From Saprospiraceae bacterium (GTDB lineage Bacteria > Bacteroidota > Bacteroidia > Chitinophagales > Saprospiraceae): 64,000 nucleotides of DNA. Under the pieces are notes generated by a model. The model had not been told where the DNA came from. It searched no databases and was given only the letters and a program-made list of their open reading frames with translations. The position numbers were made by a program, and so were the translations under genes. Shown in pieces: positions 29,905 to 38,671 of the stretch. Where the stretch lies: assembly GCA_016717105.1 (NCBI GenBank), contig JADKGF010000054.1:1-64000 (forward strand), in the 5' to 3' direction. Position 1 is the first letter of the stretch. Each line of letters opens with the position of its first letter.

Positions 29905-30282
29905 ATGGCACGTATTGCAGGAGTAGATTTACCAAGAAATAAAAGAGGCGTAATCGGTCTGACATACATATATGGTATCGGACCAAGCTTAGCAAAGGAC
30001 ATATTGGCTGCTGCCGGTGTTTCAGAAGACACTAAAGTGCAGGATTGGTCAGATGAAAACATTAAGTTTATATCTAAGTTTATTCAAGACGAATATAGAG
30101 TAGAAGGTGAGCTTAGAAGTGAAGTCCAGCTTAGCATAAAGCGTCTTATGGATATCGCATGTTATAGAGGCTTGAGACATAGAAAGGGTTTGCCTGTGAG
30201 AGGGCAAAGTACCAAGACTAATGCGCGTACCAGAAAAGGTAAAAAGAAAACAGTCGCAAACAAAAAGAAAGTAACTAAATAA
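29905..30282 (+). CDS. rpsM: Small ribosomal subunit protein S13
   Basis: 125 residues. A 30S head protein contacting the 50S subunit and the P-site tRNA. ARIAGVDLPRNKRGVIGLTY and RGLRHRKGLPVRGQSTKTNA are diagnostic, followed by a Lys-rich tail. 18 bp before rpsK. Confidence 0.95.
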   Translation: MARIAGVDLPRNKRGVIGLTYIYGIGPSLAKDILAAAGVSEDTKVQDWSDENIKFISKFIQDEYRVEGELRSEVQLSIKRLMDIACYRGLRHRKGLPVRGQSTKTNARTRKGKKKTVANKKKVTK

Positions 30283-30300
30283 TAGTTAATATTTAAGATT

Positions 30301-30691
30301 ATGGCCAAAGGTAAAAAAGTTAGTAAAAAAGCGTGTAGTCAAAGTTGAATCAGAAGGTTTAGCTTTTATCCATGCTTCATTCAATAATATCATTATATCT
30401 CTGACTAATAGAGCTGGTCAGGTTATCTCTTGGGGATCAGCCGGTAAATCAGGTTTTAGAGGTAGTAAGAAGAATACACCTTACGCTGCACAAATGGCAG
30501 CTAATACAGCATCGGCTACGGCATACGAAGCTGGTTTGAGGAGTGTCGAAGTTTTTGTTAAAGGTCCAGGTGCGGGTAGAGAATCTGCAATTAGGGCTAT
30601 TGATACATCAGGTATCAAAGTCTTAAGAATAAAGGACATGACACCTGTTCCACATAACGGTTGCAGACCTCCAAAGAAAAGAAGAGTTTAA
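30301..30691 (+). CDS. rpsK: Small ribosomal subunit protein S11, apparent frameshift
   Basis: S11 is an essential 30S platform protein. The ATG at 30301 opens MAKGKKVSKK, and the frame then hits a stop. Dropping one A from the A6 run at 30325-30330 (or the A6 at 30313-30318) restores KKRVVKVESEGLAFIHASF and a complete S11, including SAGKSGFRGSKKNTPYAAQ and the end PHNGCRPPKKRRV. The gene cannot be dispensable, so an extra base in the read consensus is the best explanation. Slippage on the A run is possible but not needed. Confidence 0.93.
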
Positions 30692-30715
30692 TTATAGTAT
30701 TTAAAATCCATTTAA

Positions 30716-31330
30716 ATGGCAAGATATACAGGCCCAACTACCAAGAAGGCAAGAGCATTTGGAGAGCCAATTTTTGGTTACGATAAAGCATACGAAAAAA
30801 GAAAATATCCTCCAGGACAACATGGAGCAATGAAGAAGCGTAAGCAAAGAACAGATTATGCTTTGGAATTGATGGAAAAGCAAAAAGCTAAATACACTTA
30901 TGGTGTTTTGGAAAAGCAATTCCGTAATCTTTTCGAAAAAGCAGCAGCTAAATCAGGCGTTACTGGTGAAATTCTGCTTCAACTTTTAGAATCTAGGTTA
31001 GACAATGTTGTGTACAGAATGGGAATAGCAAAGACTAGAAGATCTGCGCGTCAGTTAGTTTCACACGGTCATATATTGGTGGAAGGTGTTTTGTGTAATA
31101 TTCCTTCAATGTTGCTTAAACCAGGTACTGTAGTAAGTGTCAGAGGTAAGTCACGTAATGTGGATATTATTAAATCTAATGTCTCAGCAAAGAGAGATGG
31201 TAATAAGTCTTTCGGGTGGATAGAGTGGAATGGCGACAAAATGGAAGGACGATATTTAGCCCATCCGGAGCGTGAAAAGATACCGGAGAACATCAATGAG
31301 CAGTTGATTGTAGAGTTGTATTCTAAATAA
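30716..31330 (+). CDS. rpsD: Small ribosomal subunit protein S4
   Basis: 204 residues. S4 starts 30S assembly and in E. coli represses the alpha operon. The S4 RNA-binding domain is at LESRLDNVVYRMGIAKTRRS, then SHGHILVEG. The N-terminal CxxC zinc motif of some S4 proteins is absent. A terminator-like hairpin follows the stop by 7 bp. Confidence 0.95.
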   Translation: MARYTGPTTKKARAFGEPIFGYDKAYEKRKYPPGQHGAMKKRKQRTDYALELMEKQKAKYTYGVLEKQFRNLFEKAAAKSGVTGEILLQLLESRLDNVVYRMGIAKTRRSARQLVSHGHILVEGVLCNIPSMLLKPGTVVSVRGKSRNVDIIKSNVSAKRDGNKSFGWIEWNGDKMEGRYLAHPEREKIPENINEQLIVELYSK

Positions 31331-31337
31331 TAATTAG

Positions 31338-31369
31338 GGCTATCCCAGACGGATAGCCTATCCTTTTTT
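31338..31369 (+). terminator. Hairpin terminator/attenuator between rpsD and rpoA
   Basis: A perfect 8-bp stem GGCTATCC/GGATAGCC (31338-31345 with 31351-31358) and a CAGAC loop. A TATCC spacer and six T residues (31364-31369) follow. It lies in the 63-bp gap between two genes that are normally co-transcribed. Confidence 0.65.
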
Positions 31370-31393
31370 AATATATTAAGAAAAGTTATCATA

Positions 31394-32392
31394 ATGAGTA
31401 TTTTAAATTTTCAAAAGCCGGATAAAATTCTTCTTCAAAAAGCAGATGATTTTGAAGGTGTTTTTGAGTTTAAACCTTTGGAGCCAGGATTCGGCCAGAC
31501 TATTGGTAATTCATTAAGAAGAGTTCTTTTATCTTCATTGGAGGGATATGCTATTTCTGCTGTACGTATTGCAGGAGTAGATCATGAATTCTCTACAATA
31601 AAAGGTGTAGTCGAAGATGTGGTAGATATTATATTGAATCTTAAGCAAATAAGATTAAAACCTTTGGTGATAACTGAAGGATCTGAAGAAGAGAAACTTT
31701 ATGTGACTATCTCAGGTAAAGAACAATTTGTGGCTGGTGATATAGAGACAAATACAAATACATTTAAGGTAATGAATCCTGAATTGTATATTTGTACATT
31801 AGAACCAAATGTAACTCTAGAAATTGAGTTTACTGTTACAAAAGGTCGTGGATATGTACCAGCAGATGAGAATTTACCGAAGGATGCGTCAATAGGTGTT
31901 ATTCCTGTAGATGCTATCTACACACCGATTAAAAAAGTGGCTTATAAAGTTGAAAATACAAGGGTAGGTCAACGTACAGATTACGAAAAGCTTACCATTT
32001 ATCTTAAAACAGATGGCACTATTCATCCTGAGGAAGCGCTCAAAGAAGCATGAAGGATTATGATCCAGCATTTGATGCTTATTACGGATGAAAACATCAC
32101 ATTTAATGATTCATCTTCAAGAGAAGATAATATCGTAGATGAGCACATCCTTCACATGAGGAAGTTACTCAAGACGTCGCTTGAAGACCTTGATCTTTCA
32201 GTTAGAGCATACAATTGTCTTAAAGCAGCGAAAATCAATTCATTAGGAGAAATGGTGAGATTTGATATGCATGAGTTGTTGAAGTTTAGAAACTTTGGTA
32301 AGAAGTCTTTGGTGGAGATCGAAGAATTGTTACAACAAAAAGGTCTTACTTTTGGTATGGACCTGTCAAAATACAAACTAGACGAAGAGTAA
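31394..32392 (+). CDS. rpoA: RNA polymerase subunit alpha, interrupted by an in-frame TGA
   Basis: The N-terminal domain (dimerisation, beta/beta' binding) covers codons 1-219 and includes GFGQTIGNSLRRVLLSSLEG. The C-terminal domain (promoter UP elements, activators) reads LDLSVRAYNCLKAAKINSLG, then FGKKSLVEIEELL. A TGA at 32051-32053 (codon 220) splits them without changing frame: HPEEALKEA, stop, RIMIQHLMLITDE. An ATG at 32060 could open the second half. The stop falls inside the last helix of the N-terminal domain, not in the flexible linker, so a natural split would damage the fold. The simplest reading is one wrong base (for example TCA read as TGA); readthrough is the alternative. 112 bp before rplQ. 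Confidence 0.9.
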
Positions 32393-32504
32393 TCGTATCG
32401 GCCCAATAGGATGAATATTTTTTAATAGACACAAAACGTTGTTTGTAATCGCTCAAGGCCGAAAATGGGCTCAAACAAAGGTGGTGGACAATTTTTAATG
32501 TATA

Positions 32505-33038
32505 ATGAGACACGGTAAAAAATTTAACCATTTAGGTAGAAAAAAGGGCCATAGAGATGCATTGATGCTCAACATGGCGAGTTCATTGATTTTGCACAAG
32601 CGAATCAATACCACTTTAGCTAAGGCAAAAGCATTAAGAGTGCACATTGAGCCAATCTTGACAAAAGCTAAAGACAATACAACACATTCACGTCGTACTA
32701 CATTCTCTTACCTTCAGAATAAAGAAGTAATAAAAGAGCTTTTTGATGTGGTAGCACCAAAAATCTATGATAGACCAGGTGGATACTGCAGAATCATTAA
32801 GACTGGTTTTAGAAAAGGTGACGGAGCTGAAACAGCCATGATAGAATTGGTTGACTTCAATGATGTATTGAAAGCAAAAACAGCAACAACAAAAGCTGGT
32901 ACCAGAAGAAGTAGAAGAAAATCAAATTCAGATAATGCTGGTGTAGCGAGTACAGCAGCAGCTGGAACTGCAGCAGCGGTGGCAGCAACAGCAGTAGCAC
33001 CGTCTATAATAGAAGACGCAAAGTCTGAAGAAGAATAA
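32505..33038 (+). CDS. rplQ: Large ribosomal subunit protein L17 with Ala-rich tail
   Basis: 177 residues; E. coli L17 has 127. MRHGKKFNHLGRKKGHRDAL and GGYCRIIKTGFRKGDGAET define the conserved part, up to about residue 125. A basic stretch (TRRSRRKS), then a low-complexity Ala/Thr/Val segment and an acidic end (EDAKSEEE) form an extra tail. Last gene of the ribosomal cluster, followed by a terminator. Confidence 0.94.
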   Translation: MRHGKKFNHLGRKKGHRDALMLNMASSLILHKRINTTLAKAKALRVHIEPILTKAKDNTTHSRRTTFSYLQNKEVIKELFDVVAPKIYDRPGGYCRIIKTGFRKGDGAETAMIELVDFNDVLKAKTATTKAGTRRSRRKSNSDNAGVASTAAAGTAAAVAATAVAPSIIEDAKSEEE

Positions 33039-33060
33039 TTTTTTTATAAAGTTTTAATGG

Positions 33061-33101
33061 AAGGGAAAGCAGATTTATATTTGTTTTCCCTTTTGTTTTT
33101 T
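33061..33101 (+). terminator. Terminator after rplQ
   Basis: An 8-bp stem AAGGGAAA/TTTCCCTT (33061-33068 with 33085-33092) with a 16-nt loop, running into a T-rich tract. It marks the end of the ribosomal cluster. Confidence 0.6.
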
Positions 33102-33114
33102 AGGGCAAATCATT

Positions 33115-33858
33115 TTGGCAAGATATTTTATAAGGCTTTCATATTGTGGTACTGGGTTTAATGGCTGGCAGGCACAACCACATGTAAATACAAAAACCAT
33201 CCAAGGTGTTTTGGAAAAGTCTTTATCTGTTTTGCATCGAGCAGATGTTAGTATTACTGGTTGTGGACGAACGGATACTGGTGTGCATGCGAAGGATTAT
33301 ATAGCGCATTTCGATTTTCCGATTGTTGATGATATACCGTTTATGATCTTTAAACTGAATAAAATGTTGCCTGCACAGGTAGCCGTCCACGATATAATAT
33401 TAATGCACGATGATGCACATGCAAGATTTGACGCTATATCAAGATCGTATTTGTATCATTTACACACTGAAAAGCTACCTTTTGCACATCAATCATTTTA
33501 CTATACCTATGGTTGTCCTAATTTGCAATTAATGAATGAAGCGGCATCCGTTTTATTGCAATACACAGATTTTACTACATTTTGTAAAGAAGGTACGGAT
33601 GTAAAAACAAAAATTTGTCAATTGACCGAATGTTATTGGATGCAAGATAGTAATCAATTTACATTCCGAATCACTTCAGACCGATTTTTACGAGGCATGA
33701 TTCGCCTTATAGTGGGTATGAGTCTGCAAGTGTCACGTGGGAAAGTTACCATTCAGGAAGTGAGGCATGCCTTAGAAACAAAAAGCAAAATAGGATTGGA
33801 CTGGTCAGTTCCCGCTATTGGATTGACACTTTGTGATGTGAAATATCCATATTTGTGA
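33115..33858 (+). CDS. truA: tRNA pseudouridine(38-40) synthase
   Basis: 247 residues. TruA makes pseudouridine at positions 38-40 of the anticodon stem. The catalytic Asp is D54 in CGRTDTGVHA. YCGTGFNGWQAQP near the start and RFLRGMIRLIVG near the end are family motifs. The start is TTG at 33115; no closer ATG keeps the conserved ARYFIRLSY. It follows the ribosomal terminator, as truA often sits beside rplQ. Confidence 0.93.
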   Translation: MARYFIRLSYCGTGFNGWQAQPHVNTKTIQGVLEKSLSVLHRADVSITGCGRTDTGVHAKDYIAHFDFPIVDDIPFMIFKLNKMLPAQVAVHDIILMHDDAHARFDAISRSYLYHLHTEKLPFAHQSFYYTYGCPNLQLMNEAASVLLQYTDFTTFCKEGTDVKTKICQLTECYWMQDSNQFTFRITSDRFLRGMIRLIVGMSLQVSRGKVTIQEVRHALETKSKIGLDWSVPAIGLTLCDVKYPYL

Positions 33859-33900
33859 TTAAATTATTACAACATTTAGTAACAAAAAACTTAGAAACTT

Positions 33901-34224
33901 TCATTTTCCTTTATTCATAAAATTGAGTCCTACCAAGCCGACGACGATGCAAGCAAGGAAGAATAATTCCCAGAAGTTGGTTTTTTCTTTGAAATAATAC
34001 ACACCGAACGCATAAACTAAAATAGTGCTTGTACCAGCCCAAATAGCATTGGTAGATCCCATAGGAAGATATTTTAAGGCCATTGTAAGTAGGAAAAATG
34101 TAGCTGCATAAGATAATCCACCCAACACCAAGTAAGTGCGATGCGATGCGCCTTCAGACATCTTCATAAATAAAATCGCAGCTGTCTCAAAAATAATGGT
34201 CAATAACAAATATAGATAGCCCAA
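33901..34224 (-). CDS. Small multidrug resistance (SMR) family transporter
   Basis: 107 residues, four membrane helices. SMR proteins exchange protons for cationic drugs or metabolites as dimers. The conserved membrane Glu is in the first helix (IIFETAAILFMKMSEG, E13), with ALKYLPMGSTNAIWAG in the loop and third helix. It resembles EmrE/QacE more than the SugE/Gdx guanidinium exporters, but the substrate is not certain. Last of three closely spaced minus-strand genes, 33 bp after the LD-carboxypeptidase gene. Confidence 0.88.
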   Translation of the reverse strand: MGYLYLLLTIIFETAAILFMKMSEGASHRTYLVLGGLSYAATFFLLTMALKYLPMGSTNAIWAGTSTILVYAFGVYYFKEKTNFWELFFLACIVVGLVGLNFMNKGK

Positions 34225-34257
34225 GGTATTTTTTAATTTTAAAATTAATCAGGAACG

Positions 34258-35307
34258 TCAAGAAACAGCCGAATCTAATAGCCTCACGCTCAATGTTGCA
34301 GTGTCCATCTCGGCTTTGATTCCGTAAGGAAAGGTACAAATATCCCGTACATGACCAAAGGTAAAGCCATAAAAACAAGGTATTCCAGCAATACTTAGAC
34401 GTTCTGTCAATACTTGTTTCAAAGTGAATGTTTCGTCGGCATCCTTAGACTCGCAATCATGAAAAACACCCAATACGATACCTGCTGCTTCTGTTATGTC
34501 GGTGGCAGATAATAGAAAAGTGAGCATCCGATCTATGCGGTATGGTTTTTCGCCTACATCTTCGATAAATACTATTTTGTCCTTGTATGAAGGTGCATAT
34601 TTGGTGCCTGGCAAATTTACCAAAAGAGACAAATTGCCACCTGTAAGTATACCTGTCGCTTTTCCATTTGTAATGACATACGGTTCATGCCCAAGCTGAT
34701 ATTTTTGTTCAGATTGGATTTGATAAGGAATTAGATGTTGTTTGGCTGAAGAACCGAAAAGTATGTCTTGAACTTGACTGGCAGTAAATGGACTAAAAAC
34801 ATCGGATATAGCAACTGGCCCATGAAATCCGACAAGTCCTGTTTCTTTATGTATTGCCAAGAGCAAAGCTGTAATATCACTATATCCAATGATGATTTTG
34901 GGATTTTTCCTAATGAGTTTGTAATCGAGTCTGTCCAAAAGCCTAGTGCATCCATAGCCTCCACGAAGACACCATATAGCCTTGACATTAGGATCACTAA
35001 CCATCTTATGAAAATCATCCAATCTCTCTTCATCAGACCCGGCAAGATAACCTGATCTTTTAAAAACTGTCTCGCTATACTTGGGTACAAGTCCCATGTT
35101 TTCGAGATTGGTTATGGCATTTTGGAATTTTTCTGGCTTAATAGGACTTCCTGGTGCCACTAAGCCCACAGTATCACCTTTACGGAGCGCTTGAGGTTTT
35201 ATGATTTTGTGACAAAACAAGTTTTCATCTTCAGCATGAATTGAAGAAGAACTTCCAAAAACTACAGGGCTTAAGGCCATTATTTTGTTAAAATTTCTTC
35301 TTTTCAT
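34258..35307 (-). CDS. Exported LD-carboxypeptidase (peptidase S66)
   Basis: 349 residues. S66 enzymes remove the terminal D-Ala from peptidoglycan tetrapeptides. The catalytic residues can be placed as Ser143 (GYSDIT), Glu249 (VFIEDVGEKPYR) and His319 (GFTFGHVRD). Unlike cytosolic LdcA, the N-terminus MKRRNFNKIMALSPVVFGSS looks like a Tat signal (RRNFNK followed by a hydrophobic stretch), so the enzyme is probably periplasmic. It is 15 bp downstream of the caspase gene and 33 bp upstream of the SMR gene, suggesting one transcript. Confidence 0.87.
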   Translation of the reverse strand: MKRRNFNKIMALSPVVFGSSSSIHAEDENLFCHKIIKPQALRKGDTVGLVAPGSPIKPEKFQNAITNLENMGLVPKYSETVFKRSGYLAGSDEERLDDFHKMVSDPNVKAIWCLRGGYGCTRLLDRLDYKLIRKNPKIIIGYSDITALLLAIHKETGLVGFHGPVAISDVFSPFTASQVQDILFGSSAKQHLIPYQIQSEQKYQLGHEPYVITNGKATGILTGGNLSLLVNLPGTKYAPSYKDKIVFIEDVGEKPYRIDRMLTFLLSATDITEAAGIVLGVFHDCESKDADETFTLKQVLTERLSIAGIPCFYGFTFGHVRDICTFPYGIKAEMDTATLSVRLLDSAVS

Positions 35308-35322
35308 TACAAATAAATTAAG

Positions 35323-37014
35323 TTATCTGATCCAACCAACGGGCATTTTTTCATCGTAATCTCCCATGATGACGGGATTTTGGGCATTTGCAGTATAAGA
35401 CTTTACATTGGTAGAGATGTAGTCGTACAACTCGGCAATTGTTATCAATCGGTCCGAATCTTTGTCTGCTCCACCTTTTAGGCCTTTGATCAAAAAATGT
35501 GAGAAGACACCTTGTCTTAATCCACCATATTCTAATGACACTTCTTCTTTTTTGGAAGACATCATGATCGCCGTACCTCCTTCTACCGTACTATATGCGC
35601 TATAAAAATTTTCTAATGCCACATTAAAAGGTGATCTCGCAGCCGCAAGCATCGAACCTGAATGACAAGCATCTGTTATAAATAATTTGTGTCGTGCTGC
35701 TGATTTATTGATGATTTCAAGTATATCATCATAGGTAACTTGGTTTTTTGATCCATCAAAATCACTAGGTACATAAGCACCGTCAAGTCCATGACCTGAA
35801 AGATAGAGTAATACAACATCATCGGCATCAGCCTTGGCAGCTAGATTGTGTAATTCTTGTAAAAGACTTTTTCTCGTAACGGCATCATCGATGATTATTT
35901 TTATATTTTCGTCGGGCAAGGCTCCACCTTCTGGGCTTTTTAGAAAAGCGTAAAGCTGGTACGCATCATCATCAGTATATTTCAATGATGGCATATGATT
36001 ATAAGTAGCAACGCCAGCTATGAGTGCATAGATTTTGGTTTTACTATCTGCAGGCTTGAAAGATGATGGTTTTGAATCTGCAATTACGGTAGATTGGGAA
36101 TTAGAATTAAGTTTTTGTTTTGGAACACCATTATCCCAAAGCGCCGTATAAACATTGCCTTTAGCAAAATGCATGGTGCCTTTCCCATGCGGAGCATGAT
36201 TTTTCCAGCCACCTTCATAAAAATCCCCGTTTGCATATTTACAACTTCCATTTCCTTCGGCTTGACCATTGGTAAACTCTCCAGTAAAGATTGAGCCATC
36301 TTTGTATCTTAATGTTCCGATAGTATTGTGGCAAAATTCTTTATTACAATCTAATGGAGTTGAAGACGTAGTGGTTTGCTTTATAGGAATGTCAATAGTT
36401 GTACTGTTTGTTGCGGTTTCTGACTGCATGCCTTCTTCTTTGATCAAGACATTCATTTTATAGTAAGTTACAGAAAGATCGCCGTTTTTCATTGTGATGC
36501 CCTTGCCGTTTTTCTTATTTTCTACCCATTCACCATCATAATATGATCCATCAACATCTGTCAATCGCCCCGTTCCTGAAAAAAAACCATTAGCAAAACT
36601 GCCTTCATATACCGAACCATCAGCAAAGGTGTATTTGCCTTTGCCCGAAAATTTGCCTGAGCTCCATTCTCCATGATACACGTCACCATTGATGTAGGTC
36701 ATTTTACCTGATCCAGAGATCGTGCCTTGCTCATAATATCCTGTGTAAATATCTTTGGTTTTGAAGGTCATTTTACCCAAGCCGTGTTTCATACCAGAAC
36801 GAAATTCACCTATATACACACTTCCGTCTTTGTGATAATAAGTACCCTGTCCGTGTGGCTTCCCTTTGGAAAAAGTACCACCGTATTTTGATCCATCTTT
36901 AAATATATACGTACCTTTGCCATTGTAACAGTTGCCGCTGATACACGTTGCTTGCACCTGAATGCTCGCCAAAAATAGAAATATGGATAAGGAATATCTT
37001 AATAACATCTGCAT
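35323..37014 (-). CDS. Exported caspase-like (C14) protease with MORN repeats
   Basis: 563 residues from the ATG at 37014, chosen because MLLRYSLSIFLFLASIQVQA then forms a signal peptide; a longer frame to 37068 adds a basic stretch in front. Nine MORN-type repeats (pattern DGSVYEGSF..G...G.G) lie in two groups, about residues 35-180 and 235-297, each group preceded by a Cys pair (CISGNC and CNKEFC). The C-terminal 230 residues are a caspase domain with the catalytic dyad His408 (YLSGHGLDG) and Cys450 (TDACHSGS). Family members cleave after basic or acidic residues; the target here is unknown. MORN repeats bind lipids or proteins. First gene of a probable three-gene minus-strand operon. Confidence 0.88.
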   Translation of the reverse strand: MQMLLRYSLSIFLFLASIQVQATCISGNCYNGKGTYIFKDGSKYGGTFSKGKPHGQGTYYHKDGSVYIGEFRSGMKHGLGKMTFKTKDIYTGYYEQGTISGSGKMTYINGDVYHGEWSSGKFSGKGKYTFADGSVYEGSFANGFFSGTGRLTDVDGSYYDGEWVENKKNGKGITMKNGDLSVTYYKMNVLIKEEGMQSETATNSTTIDIPIKQTTTSSTPLDCNKEFCHNTIGTLRYKDGSIFTGEFTNGQAEGNGSCKYANGDFYEGGWKNHAPHGKGTMHFAKGNVYTALWDNGVPKQKLNSNSQSTVIADSKPSSFKPADSKTKIYALIAGVATYNHMPSLKYTDDDAYQLYAFLKSPEGGALPDENIKIIIDDAVTRKSLLQELHNLAAKADADDVVLLYLSGHGLDGAYVPSDFDGSKNQVTYDDILEIINKSAARHKLFITDACHSGSMLAAARSPFNVALENFYSAYSTVEGGTAIMMSSKKEEVSLEYGGLRQGVFSHFLIKGLKGGADKDSDRLITIAELYDYISTNVKSYTANAQNPVIMGDYDEKMPVGWIR

Positions 37015-37134
37015 CCTGATTTGTTTTCTGATTTTGATTCTAATGTGTAAAGGTAAGGCTGATGTCAAAATTTTTTAATGATTTTAGTATAAAACATTAT
37101 TATTTTATAAAATATTATAAACCAAACCAATTTT

Positions 37135-37629
37135 ATGAACAAGTTAACACTATTAATTTTTTTATTCGGAGTGATTTTTGTTTCCTGCAAAAATGAAAAT
37201 AATCGAATTGCAGATCAAAGTGGTAGTGCTGCAGGATATTTTGGTGAAAAAATCGATACCGTTGGCATGATTTCTTATGAAAATCTCTTGGCTCAAATGG
37301 CCACAAATGACTCTGTAGAAGCTAAAGTGTTTGGTAAAGTATCTGCGGTTTGTCAGACTAAAGGTTGTTGGATGAATATTATCTCGGATTCAGATACAAC
37401 AAAAACGGAAATGTTTGTTGAGTTTCTAGATTATGGATTTTTTATGCCAAAAGATATTGCTGGAAAAGAAGTTGTCATGAAAGGCAAGGCGTATGTAGAA
37501 GAAACATCGGTAGAAGATCTTAAACATTTTGCTGAGGATGAAGGATTGACAGAAGCTGAAATTGCAAAAATAACTGAGCCTAAAGTGGAATTAAAATTTA
37601 TGGCTTCTGGTGTTATGATCAAGCCGTAA
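37135..37629 (+). CDS. DUF4920 lipoprotein
   Basis: 164 residues. A lipoprotein signal with the lipobox Cys at 18 (GVIFVSCKN) precedes a DUF4920 domain with the motif AKVFGKVSAVCQTKGCWMNI. The two Cys six residues apart and the nearby Trp suggest metal or redox binding, but no function is established. The gene diverges from the caspase gene and converges on galM, whose last 11 bp overlap its 3' end. Confidence 0.82.
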   Translation: MNKLTLLIFLFGVIFVSCKNENNRIADQSGSAAGYFGEKIDTVGMISYENLLAQMATNDSVEAKVFGKVSAVCQTKGCWMNIISDSDTTKTEMFVEFLDYGFFMPKDIAGKEVVMKGKAYVEETSVEDLKHFAEDEGLTEAEIAKITEPKVELKFMASGVMIKP

Positions 37630-38671
37630 GATCGATTTTATAGATTGTTTTTGAATAAAATTCGATACTTGGACGCAATATAGTATCGGGGAAATGGGCA
37701 TGATTTGGTGAATCAGGAAAGTGTTGAGTTTCAAGACAAAAACCAGCATAATCACGGTATTTACCAGGCTTGCCATCGACATTATTGAGCCAATTACCGG
37801 TGTATAATTGGATAGCTGGTTGATCCGTAAAAACGGTTAGTCTACGTCCACTTTTATTATGAATAGCTACAGCGGCAGGCATGTAAAAATCGCCTGAATC
37901 CAATACAAAATTATGATCGTACCCTTTGGCCTGCCTTATCGATTCATCATCTGATTGCAGACCAAAAGCAATGCTCCTGAAATTCGTAAAGTCAAAAACG
38001 GAGTCTTTCACGGCTTGAAAATTTCCTGTGGGAATCAAGTTTTTATCGGTAATGGTGATTTTTTTAGCATTTATTCGAACCATATGATCGGAGATGTCTG
38101 CATTTTGGTCGCCAGAAAGATTAAAATAACAATGGTTGGTCAAGTTTATAGGAGTGGCTCGGTCTGACTCAGCAAAATATTCGATTTTGAGTTCATTCAT
38201 GATGTTATAAGTATAGATAACCTTTACAGTAAGATTGCCTGGATATCCTTCTTCCAAATGCGGACTTTTGACGGTAAGAATTAAGGAAATCGAATCAGAA
38301 CTAGATGAAATTTCATCATTCCATATCTTCTTGTTGAGCCCTTGAAATCCACCATGCAGGTGATTCGGAGGTAAGTTTGTAGTAAGTTGAAATGGGTGAC
38401 CATCGATGGAGAATTTACCAAAAGCGATTCTATTGGCATATCTGCCAGTAATACAGCCGAAATATGGATGATCTTTTAAATAACCATCAAAATCTTTACA
38501 CCCAAGAAGAATGTCATTGTAATGGCCATATTTGTCAGCACAAATCCAAGAATGCACTATACCGCCATAGTTTGTAATTTGAATTTGATTGCCATTTATG
38601 TTGCGAAATGTGTACAAATAAACATCTCGTTCATGGTGATTTCCAAACAATTCTTTTTTTACTGACAGCAT
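37619..38671 (-). CDS. galM: Aldose 1-epimerase (galactose mutarotase)
   Basis: 350 residues. It interconverts alpha and beta anomers of aldoses. Active-site residues fit His106 (NHLHGG), His180 (LTNHCYFNL) and Glu314 (CLETQHFPDSPN). No signal peptide, so cytoplasmic. The stop lies inside the DUF4920 gene on the other strand. No other sugar-use genes are near. Confidence 0.9.
   Translation of the reverse strand: MLSVKKELFGNHHERDVYLYTFRNINGNQIQITNYGGIVHSWICADKYGHYNDILLGCKDFDGYLKDHPYFGCITGRYANRIAFGKFSIDGHPFQLTTNLPPNHLHGGFQGLNKKIWNDEISSSSDSISLILTVKSPHLEEGYPGNLTVKVIYTYNIMNELKIEYFAESDRATPINLTNHCYFNLSGDQNADISDHMVRINAKKITITDKNLIPTGNFQAVKDSVFDFTNFRSIAFGLQSDDESIRQAKGYDHNFVLDSGDFYMPAAVAIHNKSGRRLTVFTDQPAIQLYTGNWLNNVDGKPGKYRDYAGFCLETQHFPDSPNHAHFPDTILRPSIEFYSKTIYKIDLTA

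Noticed and set aside
30325..30334. Programmed -1 frameshift site in rpsK
   Set aside because: Restoring S11 needs a +1 shift (skipping one A), not the -1 shift that A-AAA-AAG slippery sites give; an extra base in the homopolymer is simpler.
9214..32053. UGA recoded as a sense codon, based on the internal TGA in the surface gene (Trp expected) and in rpoA
   Set aside because: TGA is the genuine stop of rplX, truA and the type-B T9SS gene, the two internal TGAs replace different residues, and another gene is broken by TAA.
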